From: Tetrastigma voinierianum
Lineage: Eukaryota > Streptophyta > Magnoliopsida > Vitales > Vitaceae
Assembly (NCBI GenBank): GCA_016808115.1
Contig: JAEQBH010004576.1
Coordinates: 1-64,000 of the forward strand
Direction: 5' to 3'
DNA length: 64,000 bases
The notes under the pieces are model-generated. The model saw only the letters and a program-made list of their open reading frames with translations, ran no database searches and was not told the DNA's origin. Within the stretch, counting starts at the first letter, position 1. Each line of letters begins with the position of its first letter. This document shows positions 54,440 to 64,000 of the stretch, one piece after another. The position numbers and the translations under genes were made by a program.

Positions 54440-56799
54440 TCACTTAGTTTCATCAAATAGAATCTATGTTGAGATTTTTAGATTCGGGCTCCCATGGTTT
54501 CCAAAAGCTTTGAAAATGAGTTTGAATCTTGCAGAAAAGTTCCATCCGTGTCTTTCCTTCCGTGTAATCTTGTTCATGTGATGATCGATGATGGATTATT
54601 ATGTAAGAAAAATGGTTTGGATGAGATTCAAACGCAAAGGATTTGGATTTTCCTATCGTTGCCAAGGCGAACTATAGAAATGTGACGGGCATTCTTCAGT
54701 TAAATCTTTGGTGGTCTAATTGCGACGATGTCGCGATGTAATTATTCGGCGAGGAAATGTCTGGCGTTGGTTCTTCATGTTCGACATCACATACGATCAC
54801 CGGGTAGTCTTGGGGCGCGCGACCAAATCCGCGACGTGTAGGTGCGGCGTCGCGATGTGGGCGTGATATTCTCCGTCTCGGAGCTCACGTCACAGTATGC
54901 GGTCTTCATGTTGGCAGCGTGAATCCCTCGGTTTATTGTTTGAATCTTTTTCTTGAGGGTTGTATATTTTGGGCACCATTCTGCATTTCTGAACCCGGTG
55001 ATGTACAGAATTGAGGTTGAATTGTTCATCCTTAAATTATGGAATCATGTTTTAAAGTTCAAAAAATTTTGTTGAAATTTCCTCTAGAGATTTTGGACTA
55101 TTCAATACCCCAGTAACTTTGAGGATTCATGAGTTGAATTAGTTGAGATTCATGAGTTGAATCAATTTTGGGATGAAGTATTGAGACCTTCATTTGTTAA
55201 ATTGGAATCTTAGGATTCCATTATCTTTAACTTTCAATGGGTTGTATTAGAGAACGCAAGTTTAAGGGTGTATGTTGGCATGATGGATGATTATGGACTT
55301 TGCCTAATGGAGATTGAGCATATTGCATTTGATTATTAATTCTTTTTGGATAAATAGGGCCTGCGTGTCCCTGCCTCTATTTTCTCTATGTGTTTCTCTT
55401 CTCATCTAAATTCCCCTCAAATATAACTTGAGGTTCTTCTTTTGAATGTATGTTATTAGATTACATAGGATTAGGATTAGTTGGTGGAGAGACAAAGGAG
55501 AAAGGAGCATGGAGGAGGAACGAAGAAGACCTTGAAATGTAAATGTGATTTATTTTGATGGGACTGTAATAATCTGTGCATGTGTCACAGAGTTTGACAA
55601 GTCAATTCTATTTGTCATGGAATTGATTTTAGAATGTCCCATAATCATATACATACGATTAGGTAACTATCTTTATAATTTCATGAGATGAATGGATAAA
55701 ACATGCAAATGAAATGATGAGACTAATCTAAAGAATTCCCTCAATAAAATATATTAAGGCTAATGTCTTCCACTAATATGGTGTGAACCAGAGTTCTTCT
55801 GGAATTAGGGTTGTTGGGTAAACTCAAGCCCTCTCCATAAGGATATGTTCTATCCATGGAAATGAGTTTTCTTGATTAGTGGGTTGGCCTTAAATAGACT
55901 CTGTTAGAGCTTTGTTAGAAAACCCGAGGTTAATGTTGGATAGAGACGGTTAAGGTAAGTGTCTTGTGAGATGTACACACATCATGATTATTAACCCAAT
56001 GATAGTGCATAAATCAACGAGTTGAAAGCACAGATTTGATAGTTGCATCAGAGTACAATTGGTATGGACAAGATACCTACCTTTTGATCCAAGATGGCTT
56101 GTTGAGGTAAACGAGAATACTCTTGGTGGTATTTGAATTAGATTATTTGTACAATTTGCAATTGGTATGGACAAGATACCTGCCTTTTGGGCCAATGTGG
56201 CTGGTAGTGGCCAAGGGTCATTCTTGGTGATGTGATATCGAGCCCACTAGGAGGAACCTCCTACTTATAAGTTCTCTTGGATCAATAGTGAAGGCTATGG
56301 ATTCATAATAAAATAGTGGGAACCATAATGCGTAATTATCAAAATTGTAATACTGTGCATTTTAGAGTACAATCCCAACATGATCTCTTGCACACATCTA
56401 TTAGATAAAGCCATATTAATAGATGTGAACTCACAATCAATAATGGATGCCAAAAAAATTGACCCGAAACCTAACTTCTTGGACTTTAAGGAATTTGAAA
56501 ATAGTTTTCAAAAGTAAAAGGTTAATCTATGTCCTTGTTAAGTCACTCCCTCAATCCCTAATAGTTGATGCATCTGAAAGCGTTTAGAGGGCATATCAAA
56601 AGCGTAACCACAGTTTTGATAGTGTAGAGGTGGGGATTGATTATCCACACCTCTATGTCACCTAAGTTTGAAGCGTTATAAAGCGTGGATCGTATTCCAT
56701 GAAATGCGCCATCTAAGGGAATATTATAATGAGTAGGCGGGCGAAAGGTTGAAGTCTGAACTATCATTTTGTTCAAGATAGGAGGACATCCGAGGTGCA
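54440..56799 (+). other. copia 5' leader, largely non-coding
   Basis: No supported ORF. 54720-54900 is GC-rich with GTCGCGAT-type words (GATGTCGCGATGTAAT, GGCGTCGCGATGTGGG), comparable to the cluster at 59890-60130. Two related blocks with ATTGGTATGGACAAGATACC at 56057 and 56161 form a direct repeat of about 100 bp. Confidence 0.45.
56057..56200. repeat. direct repeat, ATTGGTATGGACAAGATACC
   Basis: The 20-mer occurs at about 56058 and 56162, each followed by CTACCTTTTGATCCAAGATG or TGCCTTTTGGGCCAATGTG, a tandem copy about 104 bp apart. Confidence 0.8.
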
Positions 56800-57070
56800 A
56801 CATGCACTATAAATGAACACATTGAGAGGTTGAATCAATTTGGTTATCAGATGGACTTTAAATTGAGTGTAGACTTAATTCTAGCTAGTTTACCCGACAG
56901 TTTTGCACAATTTGTGCTTGACTATAAGATGGATTACATTGTGTCCACCATACCTGAGTTTATTGACATGCTCAAGATAGTTGAGGGAAAATTGGAATTT
57001 GAGGAAGAAGACCAGAGACTACCTCATAGGGAGCTTCTCTTTGTCGTTAAGATGGCCATTGGAAGAGAAA
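56800..57070 (+). pseudogene. copia gag fragment
   Basis: INEHIERLNQFGYQMDFKLS, then VDLILASLPDSFAQFVLDYK, MDYIVSTIPEFIDMLKIVEG and KLEFEEED. This is the copia gag pattern M...I..L..LG..M...LS.DLIL.SLP.SF..F...Y.M.....T..EL..ML...E. It then breaks and is followed by unrelated gypsy pol. Good frame over about 80 codons. Confidence 0.85.
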
Positions 57071-57244
57071 GGCTTATGTGGAATCCAAAATGAAGGTAGC
57101 TATGATGCTCCATCATCTTTAGGTATTTATGTCATTAAAGTTATCTTGCTTCTTGATGAGTCTAAAACTCATATATTTTTAAGCCAATTTTTCATGTATT
57201 TATATGGCTTAAAAATTCAATTTAATGCAAAATTATGGAGTCTT

Positions 57245-57540
57245 CACCTAGATTTGTGTTTGTAGGAATTTGAAGAAAATTTAGAAACTGTACTTAAGAG
57301 GTGCCAAAACAAAAACTTAACTTTGAATTGGGAAAAATTCCATTTATAGTGGCGAAGGTATTGTCTTGGGGCATAAGGCTCTACAGGCGAAGCAGGGTTG
57401 ACTAAGCAAAGGTTTCTGTTATTGAAACTCTGATGCCACCTACTACAGTAAAAGGGATTAGAAGTTTCTTAGGACATATCGGATTTTATAGAAGATTTAT
57501 TAAGGACTTCTCCAAAATATCAAGGCCATTATGCATCTTT
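57245..57540 (+). pseudogene. Athila-like gypsy RT end
   Basis: EFEENLETVLKRCQNKNLTL then NWEKFHF (57265-57345), AKVSVIETLMPPTTVKGIRS (57405-57465) and FLGHIGFYRRFIKDFSKISR (57467-57525) then PL. These are the C-terminal RT blocks with the IRSFLGHAGFYRRFIKDFSKI(A)(K)PL signature typical of Athila-type elements. The N-terminal RT is missing: copia gag lies directly upstream. Confidence 0.85.
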
Positions 57541-58070
57541 GCGAAAGGAAGCAAAATTGAATTTGATGAATAATGTAAATGCATTTGAAGAGATCAAAAC
57601 TAGGTTAATCGGAGCTCTATCCTTAGCAACTTTGATTGAAACAAGGGTTTTGAAATCATGTGTGATGTTAGTGATTATGCAATGGGAGCATTTTTTGGGT
57701 AAAGAAGCAGGGGAAAATGCTTCAAAGCCATATACTATATGACAATTCATTTAATGAAGTATAGAGAACTACTCGACTACGAAAAAGAGAAACGAGACAA
57801 TGGTTTCATATGAAAGTTCGGACCATACATACTAGGATACATGTCATCATACACCACTTTGGTCATGTAGCAATCAAGGATCTCATGGCAAGAAAGATCT
57901 GAAAACGGTAGTTAGATGAGTGCTATTCTTCATGAGAAATTTGACTTGGAGATGAGGAACAAAATCGCGAGTGATAATATGATAAACGAAGAAGAAAAAG
58001 GAACTGAAATTGAAGATACTTCACGATGAAGCGGCTTTTACGGTATTAGTTCAGAAAAAATACCATGGTA
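57540..58070 (+). pseudogene. Athila-like RNase H remnant
   Basis: AFEEIKTRLIGALSLATL (57575-57630; normally F..LK..L..AP....P), MCDVSDYAMGAFFG (about 57660-57700 in another frame; the first catalytic Asp is in CD.SDYA.GA), YYMTIHLM, then at 57945 NLTWR / KFDLEMRNKIASDN (usually QEFDLEI.DKKG.EN.VADHLSR). Heavily broken. Confidence 0.7.
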
Positions 58071-58079
58071 TCTTTGACA

Positions 58080-59290
58080 TTGTGAACTATTTAGCTTATG
58101 GAGATTATGCCACGAGTGGTACCAATTGAAAAAGAAGTTGAGGACTTATGCCGGATTTTACATATGGGATTACCACTGTTAGTAGAGGGTAGATCGGATT
58201 ATCGGGAGATGTGCCACGGAGCGGGAAACAGGTGAAATTTTTGATAAATGTCATGCAACATAATATGAAGGACACTTTGAAGGAGACAAAACTACCTAGA
58301 AAATTCTCCAGTCAGGTTTTTATTGGACAACTCTATTCATATATTATTTTGAATGGGTGAAGTATTGTGACATATGTTAGAGAATGGGCAACATAAATAG
58401 TAGAAATGAAATGCCTCTACAAGGAATCTTGGTAGTGTAGATTTTTATGTGTGGGGATAGACTTCATGGGGCCGAAATCTATACATTCTCGCCTATTTGT
58501 GGATTATGTATCCAAATGGGTGAAGCCATAACCAAACCCGATAATGATGCCAACACATTTATGGGATTTATTGAAGAACATCTTGAGTAGATATGGAGCC
58601 GAGGACAATCATTAGTGATAAGGGAAGCCATTTTTGCAAGCAAACTATTTGCCAAAACTCTTGGTAGATATGGAGTGAGCATGTTATGGGGTTGGCTTAT
58701 CACCACTTAGTCGAATGGGCGACGGAGATATCTAATAGGGAGATCGAGAGTATATTGGAGAAAGCTTGGGGTAAATCTGATGAAAAGACTAGTCGATGAG
58801 CTAGATGTTGCCTTTGTGGAGAAACACAAGATTGCTTATAAGACTCCTATTGGAATGTCCCCACACATGATTGTATTTGGAAAACCTTTTCATCTCCCTC
58901 TTGAGCTTGAATATAAAGCTATGTGGGCAATTGAGTTTGGTGGCAGTTTGTTTTGTAGAAAAATGTTCACTTGGGATGAATGAGCTGGAAGAGAGTTTGA
59001 GAAATGAAGTTTATGACAATGCCGGGATCTATAAAGATAAGACCTATAATTGGCATGATCAAAGAATTTTGAGAAAGAGTTCAAGTAGGAGAGCTAGTCT
59101 GTTGTACAACTCACAGAGCTTGGGTGTTTCTAGGAAATATAGGGTTAGATGAGTAGTCCTTGGTGTTTGCAATTACACTTTTAGAGACGTTATTACTTAG
59201 AATAAATTCAGGGAATGAGTGTAAAGTTAATGGTTAGAGGTTGAAACATTACCTTGGAGGAATTCGAGATGAAGGTAGTCGAGATAAAGA
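58080..59290 (+). pseudogene. Athila-like integrase
   Basis: Early region WYQLKKKLRTYAGFYIWDYH-like (58110-58190). Core: WNVPTH and IDFMGPKSIHSRLFVDYVSK-like (58460-58520), DNGSHF-like ISDKGSHFCK (58610-58640), then NREIESILEKAWGKSDEK (58735-58790), KRLVDELDVAFVEKHKIAYK (58783-58840), TPIGMSPHMIVFGKPFHLPL (58843-58900), ELEYKAMWAIEF and NELEESLRNEVYDNAGIYKD (58981-59040). The SPY.LV(Y)GK..HLPVELEH.A.WAI motif is diagnostic of Athila/Tat-type integrases. Frames change at least four times. Confidence 0.85.
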
Positions 59291-59299
59291 AGAGAATGA

Positions 59300-59880
59300 A
59301 AGAATTATTTGAGAGCATAATGTCTAGCTAAAGACATAAAAATGGAGCAGCTACTTGGGAGGCAACCCAAGCAATTTTCAATTTTATTTATTTGATAGCT
59401 TAATTTTCTTTAATATAGTGTGTTTTGAATAGTTTAGTTGTTTGATTACTTTGTTTTAGAATAATTGAAAATTAATGATAGTTAAGTTTTGCTTGATTTC
59501 GGGACAGTAGCAAATATATATGAAATTCAGTTGGAAGCACTTCAACCCAAACTCAATGAGTAGAATTGACCACATAGGGAAGTTTATTTCCTAACTCATT
59601 CTTTAATGATAAATGCACATGCTAAGTTTGGGGAGTCTATTAATTTTATTCGAAATTGCATAGAGCTTGATGTTCCTAAATTTTGATGAATGTTTTTTAG
59701 TTTTGAATGATAATTGTTGTAGTACCAAGAATGTTTGTTGAATTGTACTGAGTTGAGAATTGAGCTTATTTAGCCATGCTTGAATTGAGATGCTTAGTTC
59801 TTGTTAGATTTGTATTCACAAGCATGATTTGACTGTGTAGAAATGAATAAATTATGGAAAAATAAGCGGGAATCAAAGAA
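59300..59880 (+). other. 3' untranslated part of the Athila-like element
   Basis: TTGGGAGGCAACCCAAG at 59355-59371 is a short motif, with GGGA..CAACCC symmetry, that commonly follows pol in Athila/Tat-type elements. The rest is AT-rich without ORFs. Confidence 0.5.
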
Positions 59881-59889
59881 AGAAAACTC

Positions 59890-60130
59890 ATCTCGATGTT
59901 GTGACACCATTTCAATATGCGTGACATCGGTTCCAAATTTTTCAAATGTCGCGACATCAACTCTAAAAGTTTCCTGGAAATTAGCGACATCAATTTGATG
60001 TCCGACATTCTACACCATGTAGCGACATTTGCAACCTAATCGTGACATTGAGTAATGTCATAAATTTTAACAATGTCGCGACATGACATTCAACCCCATG
60101 TTATCGCATCCACAATGTCGCGACGCTCGC
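59890..60130. repeat. cluster of TGTCGCGACAT-like palindromes
   Basis: About ten copies of the word (A)TGTCGCGACAT or shortened versions (GTGACAT, GCGACAT, TCCGACAT) within 240 bp, spaced about 20-35 bp. Complete copies are near 59946, 60075 and 60115. Confidence 0.8.
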
Positions 60131-60815
60131 ACTTAGGGCATCACCTCACTATTTAAAGGAGCACTTGGTGAAGAATTTAAATCAAACCAAATCTTTCAAC
60201 CTTTTGAGCCCTAACCTTTTCCAATCTCCATTTTCGAACCAAAGTGTGAACCCTAGCTCCACCGCAAACGAGTTATTGAAAATGTGTGGAGGATGTGTGC
60301 TATAAAGATGAAAGTGAACAAGTCATGAACTAGGAAAGCCCCATTCCTACCGAGGAGTGAGGGAAGGCGAGGAAGTTGAAGTTGAGAGAGGAGAGGCCAG
60401 AGTTTTTCTTTCCAACAAGGGAGCAAAGGCTTTTGAGAAGAGTCTTACCAAGAAGGGGTTCGTAGAGGAGAGAGTGTAACACCCCAAAATGCACCCTAAT
60501 TGTTTTTAAATATAATTAGGGTATATTGTAATTGCATTTAGAAAATTTTCGCAAATTATTATTTTGCGAAACATGGAAATAGAAACACCAAATTTTACAA
60601 GACCTGAGGACAAAATTGTAATTTGTAAAAAAAGGGACATAAAGTCATAAGTTAATAAGATTAGAGGCAGTGGAAAGGCATAAATTGTAGTGCGAATAAT
60701 AGAGGTGATGGAGGTTCAAAGGAAAATAAAGAAAATTTAACTATAAAAAAGAGAATGAGATAAAAAATATCATTTTTGGTCTCCAAGGAAACTCATACGT
60801 GAAGAGAGAAAGAAT

Positions 60816-60885
60816 AGGAAGAAGGAGGAAGAGGAAGGAAGAGGAAGAGAAGAAGAAGAGGAAGAAGAAGAGGAAGAAGGAAGAG
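60816..60885. repeat. 70-base pure purine tract (GAA/GAG)
   Basis: Uninterrupted A/G on the + strand, dominated by GAAGAA and GAGGAA; it yields the low-complexity frame on the other strand. Confidence 0.9.
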
Positions 60886-61734
60886 CCAAGAAGGTAAGGA
60901 ATTTTGTATGGAAATGCTATGATTTTTTTTAGGAAAATATGATTTTGGTATGGATTGTGGATCCTTGTATGGTTAATAGGATGTTCCATTTCTAGGGTTT
61001 AGTTAGGAACTTATCCTAAACCTAGATTTGTTGGAAGTTGGGTTGAAAAACCCTAGTTTGTATCAAATGGATATGGAATCCTTCCTATTTCCATGGTTTT
61101 GTAAAGATTTGTGAACTTTGGTATGAATCCTTGGATTCTATGGCTAGGGTTTGGTTTAAGAAATTCTAAACCACCATTATAAGTGTTTTTGGAGTTGTTT
61201 TGGAGGGATTCCATGGTGGGTTTTGATGTAGGATGAATTGAAGAAGTTTAAGGAAGAAAAGTTGGGATCAAAATGGCAAAATTTGCCATTTCTGGGCAAC
61301 CCGCGAAGTGGTATCGGTACCAGAACAGGATGGTACCGGTACCACCTACGAAGGCCATATGGGTGCAGATGCAGAGGCAAGAGTGGTCGATTGCCACTCA
61401 CCCGAGGAACATGAGATGAATGCAGGTACCAATCAAGTGGTGGTACCCACTCCCTTCTGCGACCACTGAATTTTGAGTATGCTTACATTTAATTAAGCTC
61501 AAATTTGAACAGAAGTATAGGAACCCTAATAAATGATTAATGGAGGATCGAATAAGAATTAAATTAGCGAAAAATGCAGTACCTACCCTCCTTGGCGGAG
61601 CTTCACTGCCTCAATTGAGGATTGAAGTGGGCAAACTTAATGCCCTTATGATAAGTTCTGAATACACATATAATTGGTAGGGATGCCTAAGGACGGATAT
61701 TTAATGACCAAGGCGCACGGCGTTGCGACATGGC

Positions 61735-62120
61735 GGGCACGTCTCCACGGTGAAGGTGCTTGGCACTCCTGTAGTGCTGCGACACTTTTTGTTTGCGTGG
61801 GCGAGCACGTTGCGATTAGTGCCCGACACTCACCGCTGGTGCTCACGACACTTTGTATGGGCAAACATGTTTTGATCAGTGCTTCCGCACTCCTACTAGT
61901 GCTATGACACTTCTGTTACATGGGCAGGCACGTCTCTGATCGGTGCTTCGGCACTCTTGCTAATGCTACAACACTTCTGTTATGTGCGCAGATAGGTTAC
62001 GATCGATTAACTTCGGCACTCCTGCTAGTCTTCTGACGCCACATTGCGTAGGCAACCGCGTTTGATCGGTCTTGGCACTCTTGCTTGGTGCTACGGCACT
62101 CTTTGCCCGATACTACGGCA
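61735..62120 (+). repeat. 62-bp minisatellite, about 6 units
   Basis: The word GGCACTC (or variants) recurs at about 61762, 61824, 61887, 61950, 62014 and 62073. Each unit reads roughly GATCGGTGCTTCGGCACTC then TTGCTAGTGCTACGACAC then TTCTGTTACATGGGC. Confidence 0.8.
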
Positions 62121-63238
62121 CTTTCGATCTTTATCTGAATTACCTTGGTGCGGTGTCTTTGTGTCTTACTCATTGCTTATTCTTTTGGGTCTAGGTAATC
62201 CACGGTTATATTATACTGATAAAAAATACGAATGTGAATAAGACTAAAAAAAAGAAAAAAAAAAAAAGAAATATATATCGATTATGTTACAAAATGTACT
62301 GAATTTTTGTATAAAGTGTAAGTTCTATAGTACCTACGGGTACTTCTATACACATATAAGTCTGCTAAATAACAATAATTATAGGCTTTGTAACTCCTAC
62401 GGGAGATTTGAATAAGCATAAGCATGTTAAAAGTACAGAAGTAACTTGTATTAGTTTATTACCTTGAATTCATAGAAAATTAAATATTTATTCTTTGTTA
62501 TGCATATGATAAATGTTGATATGCATAGAAAGACATATGTTTCCCACTAGAAAGAAAAGCGTATAAAAACAACCACGGGTTTTTCAATCCTTGTAGGTAC
62601 AGAGGAGGACGTTCGTGATCTCTCATGCAATTTGGGCGACACACTAGTAGGGGTTCATCACGGTGGGTTAGTGCTCACGATGTGTAAGTAAATGTACGGT
62701 TTTGGCATGTAAATGGGACTCGGAATTTGGATGTATATGACACTGTAAACACCACTGCGGTGGTAGTTTTATTTTGTATTTTTGTATACGATTTTTTGAT
62801 CACGGTTATAAAGGCTTGGGCTCACTAATGTTTTGAAAAAAAAATGAAATGTAAAAGAATCTGATGATGTCTCGCCTCAGGGCATGACGAGAGGGTTGAA
62901 ACCTAGTTTCACCTTTAAGGGGTAGTAGAGAAAGAGATTGGAAGGTTGTGTACAAGCATGTGGAGACTAGTAGAAGAAGAGCCACAGTAAAGGAATTCTA
63001 CTCCAATGAAATAATATAGAACGGCGTGTTGTGTGGGAGATGGGAATTCCTTTTGGGAAATGAACATTTCCCAACCGGCATTTGGACTATGAGAAGAAGG
63101 GGATTACCTTGAGAGACAAGCGAGCTCTAGAAGAGTCCCAACAGAAGATAGCGAAGAGCTAATTGGTGCCACGAGGGCCAGCGGGGATGAAGATAATCTC
63201 CGCCTTTACGATCAATGGGGGGATTCTTGGCCCGAAGT

Positions 63239-64000
63239 TGTAGCGCCCCAAAACTCGAGGTTCGTTGACCAATCGTCGACAGCGAGCACTGTGGATGTCG
63301 GTGCGATGAGTATTTTGTCGCTAAGGATATAATTTAACAAAATCGGAGGAGTCTCCTTTGTACATGGGCTCACCCAAAAAATACATTTGTGGATATATAC
63401 AACAACACTTAGGCCCATCTAGGACCCATTATAACCTGATGACACGGGAATCATTTATATAGTAAAAGTATTTAACCAGGACATTTATCCATAAAAAAAA
63501 AAAATATACATTTATGTACCATAATTAACAAGAGTTTTAATTACAATATTCTTATACAAAAAAATACATGCTAGAACTAGTTCGTTTCCAAACATCTTTA
63601 CAAAAATGATTACAATACAACTTTCTTCACAATTGTGGCCTGAGTGACATCATCCACAGTGTACTCCACTTTACGAAATGTTTTCCTATAAAGGGTAGCC
63701 ATTCTAGTAGAAATGGCTTCCTATAGATACTCCACCACAATTATGTAATGGTAAAACATTTATGAAATTTACATTCTAAGATTCAAGTAAAATGCAATTT
63801 CTTCATGGAGATCCTTCCTACATGCACTGCATGCAATGAATGGACGCTCAATCATGTACTCTGTCGGGCCATATGGGCTCACATCTTGCAGGTCATGATC
63901 GACCACTCAATGCAATGTCAAAAGTGTGATAAAACTCATCATTTATTGGATTACATTTGTGATCATTTGTAAGATTCATTTGTTTCCAAAACCAAGCTTT
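63239..64000 (-). mobile_element. gypsy-type LTR, cut by the right window edge
   Basis: Starts TGTAGCGCCCCAAAACTCG then AGGTTCGTTGACCAATCG, matching the 3' end (minus sense) of the LTR at 22231 (TGTGACGCCCCAACTCGGG and CCGTTGACAATCC). It continues to the end of the window. Whether it is a solo LTR or part of a full element cannot be seen. Confidence 0.65.

Larger units (their letters stand above)
60475..62888 (+). mobile_element. solo LTR with 5-bp duplication GAGAG
   Basis: 2414 bp, TGTAACACCCCAAAATGC ... CGCCTCAGGGCATGAC, flanked by GAGAG at 60470-60474 and 62889-62893. It resembles chromovirus (Tekay-type) LTRs, which start TGTAACACCCC and end GGGCGTGACA; this assignment is inferred. It contains a purine tract, GGTACCGGTACC words (61310-61340) and a 62-bp minisatellite. 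No gag or pol. Confidence 0.75.
60240..63238 (+). pseudogene. Athila-associated ORF (plant transposon protein type), split by a solo LTR
   Basis: Left part ends ARVFLSNKGAKAFEKSLTKK then GFVEER (60385-60474). Right part starts at 62894 and contains DWKVVYKHVETSRRRATVKE then FYSN (62936-63010). Related ORFs in Athila-type elements have F.....ERG......(W)..F.......VVREFYAN, so the two parts belong together. Frames are broken beyond 63020. The function is unknown; it could be gag- or env-like. It ends where a new LTR starts at 63239. Confidence 0.55.

Noticed and set aside
60741..60989. Membrane protein with a Phe/Leu/Ser-rich segment (minus strand)
   Set aside because: The frame is the complement of a pure purine tract (60816-60885) in an LTR.
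61177..61401. Pro/Arg-rich peptide, minus strand
   Set aside because: Lies in the LTR part with GGTACCGGTACC words; no start context or family.
1..64000. CRISPR array, bacterial operon, rRNA or complete tRNA gene
   Set aside because: No regularly spaced identical repeats, no operon-like gene packing, no rRNA blocks and no full cloverleaf sequence seen. TGGTATCAGAGC-type words are retroelement primer sites.

Overview
This is AT-rich plant nuclear DNA, most likely from a dicot with a repeat-rich genome. The evidence is spliced coding sequence with long introns, several plant LTR-retrotransposon lineages (Ale/Retrofit-like and Tork/Tnt1-like copia, chromovirus-like and Athila-like gypsy), tRNA-iMet-type primer sites, and TRIM and hAT elements. 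Nothing bacterial, organellar or CRISPR-like was seen. The species cannot be named from this window.

The only recognisable host gene is a plant Mediator subunit MED15 (MED15a-like, KIX domain plus Gln-rich coactivator) on the + strand, from the start codon at 6066 to a stop at 50593. I can place eleven exons: 6066-6130, 21614-21725, 25952-26068, 26418-27602, 35720-35781, 37016-37086, 37256-38396, 38513-38848, 39229-39426, 39538-about 39625 and 50362-50593. Splice sites are mostly GT..AG and phases mostly join, but homology changes frame in exons 3, 4 (twice), 6, 7 and 10. As given, the locus reads as a decaying copy or a pseudogene, unless the assembly carries indel errors.

The introns are swollen by nested transposons. 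Intron 1 (6131-21613) holds a Tnt1-like copia (minus, 6183-21148). That element was hit by an Ale copia (6209-8863), a TRIM (8896-9193), a MITE-like palindromic repeat, two inverted copies of a gag/pol-less copia derivative (9908-10906 and 11531-12184), an unclassified insertion (12190-13906) and a 5'-truncated gypsy (15130 to about 18690). The stretch between the two small derivatives is inverted: their target-site duplications are swapped between the copies, and the Tnt1-like LTR and RNase H become continuous again if the segment is flipped back. Intron 2 holds one solo LTR inside another in the opposite orientation (22231-25910). Intron 4 holds a second TRIM (28540-28808), a minus-strand copia remnant, and a plus-strand Ale copia (about 29950-35279) split by a hAT-type element (33234-34237) with a perfect 8-bp duplication. 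Intron 5 holds a third TRIM (36570-36851). Intron 10 holds a truncated copia (about 40258-46205) split by a solo LTR (40925-43266), and a complete but decayed Ale copia (46757-50124).

The flanks are also retroelements. On the left is a minus-strand gypsy cut by the window edge (1-4262) and a copia gag scrap (about 4267-4720). On the right are a copia LTR with primer site and leader (to 54439), a copia gag (about 56800-57070), an Athila-like pol (about 57245-59290), a TGTCGCGACAT-rich repeat zone, an Athila-associated ORF split by a solo LTR (60475-62888), and the start of another LTR (63239 to the end). No retroelement reading frame is intact.
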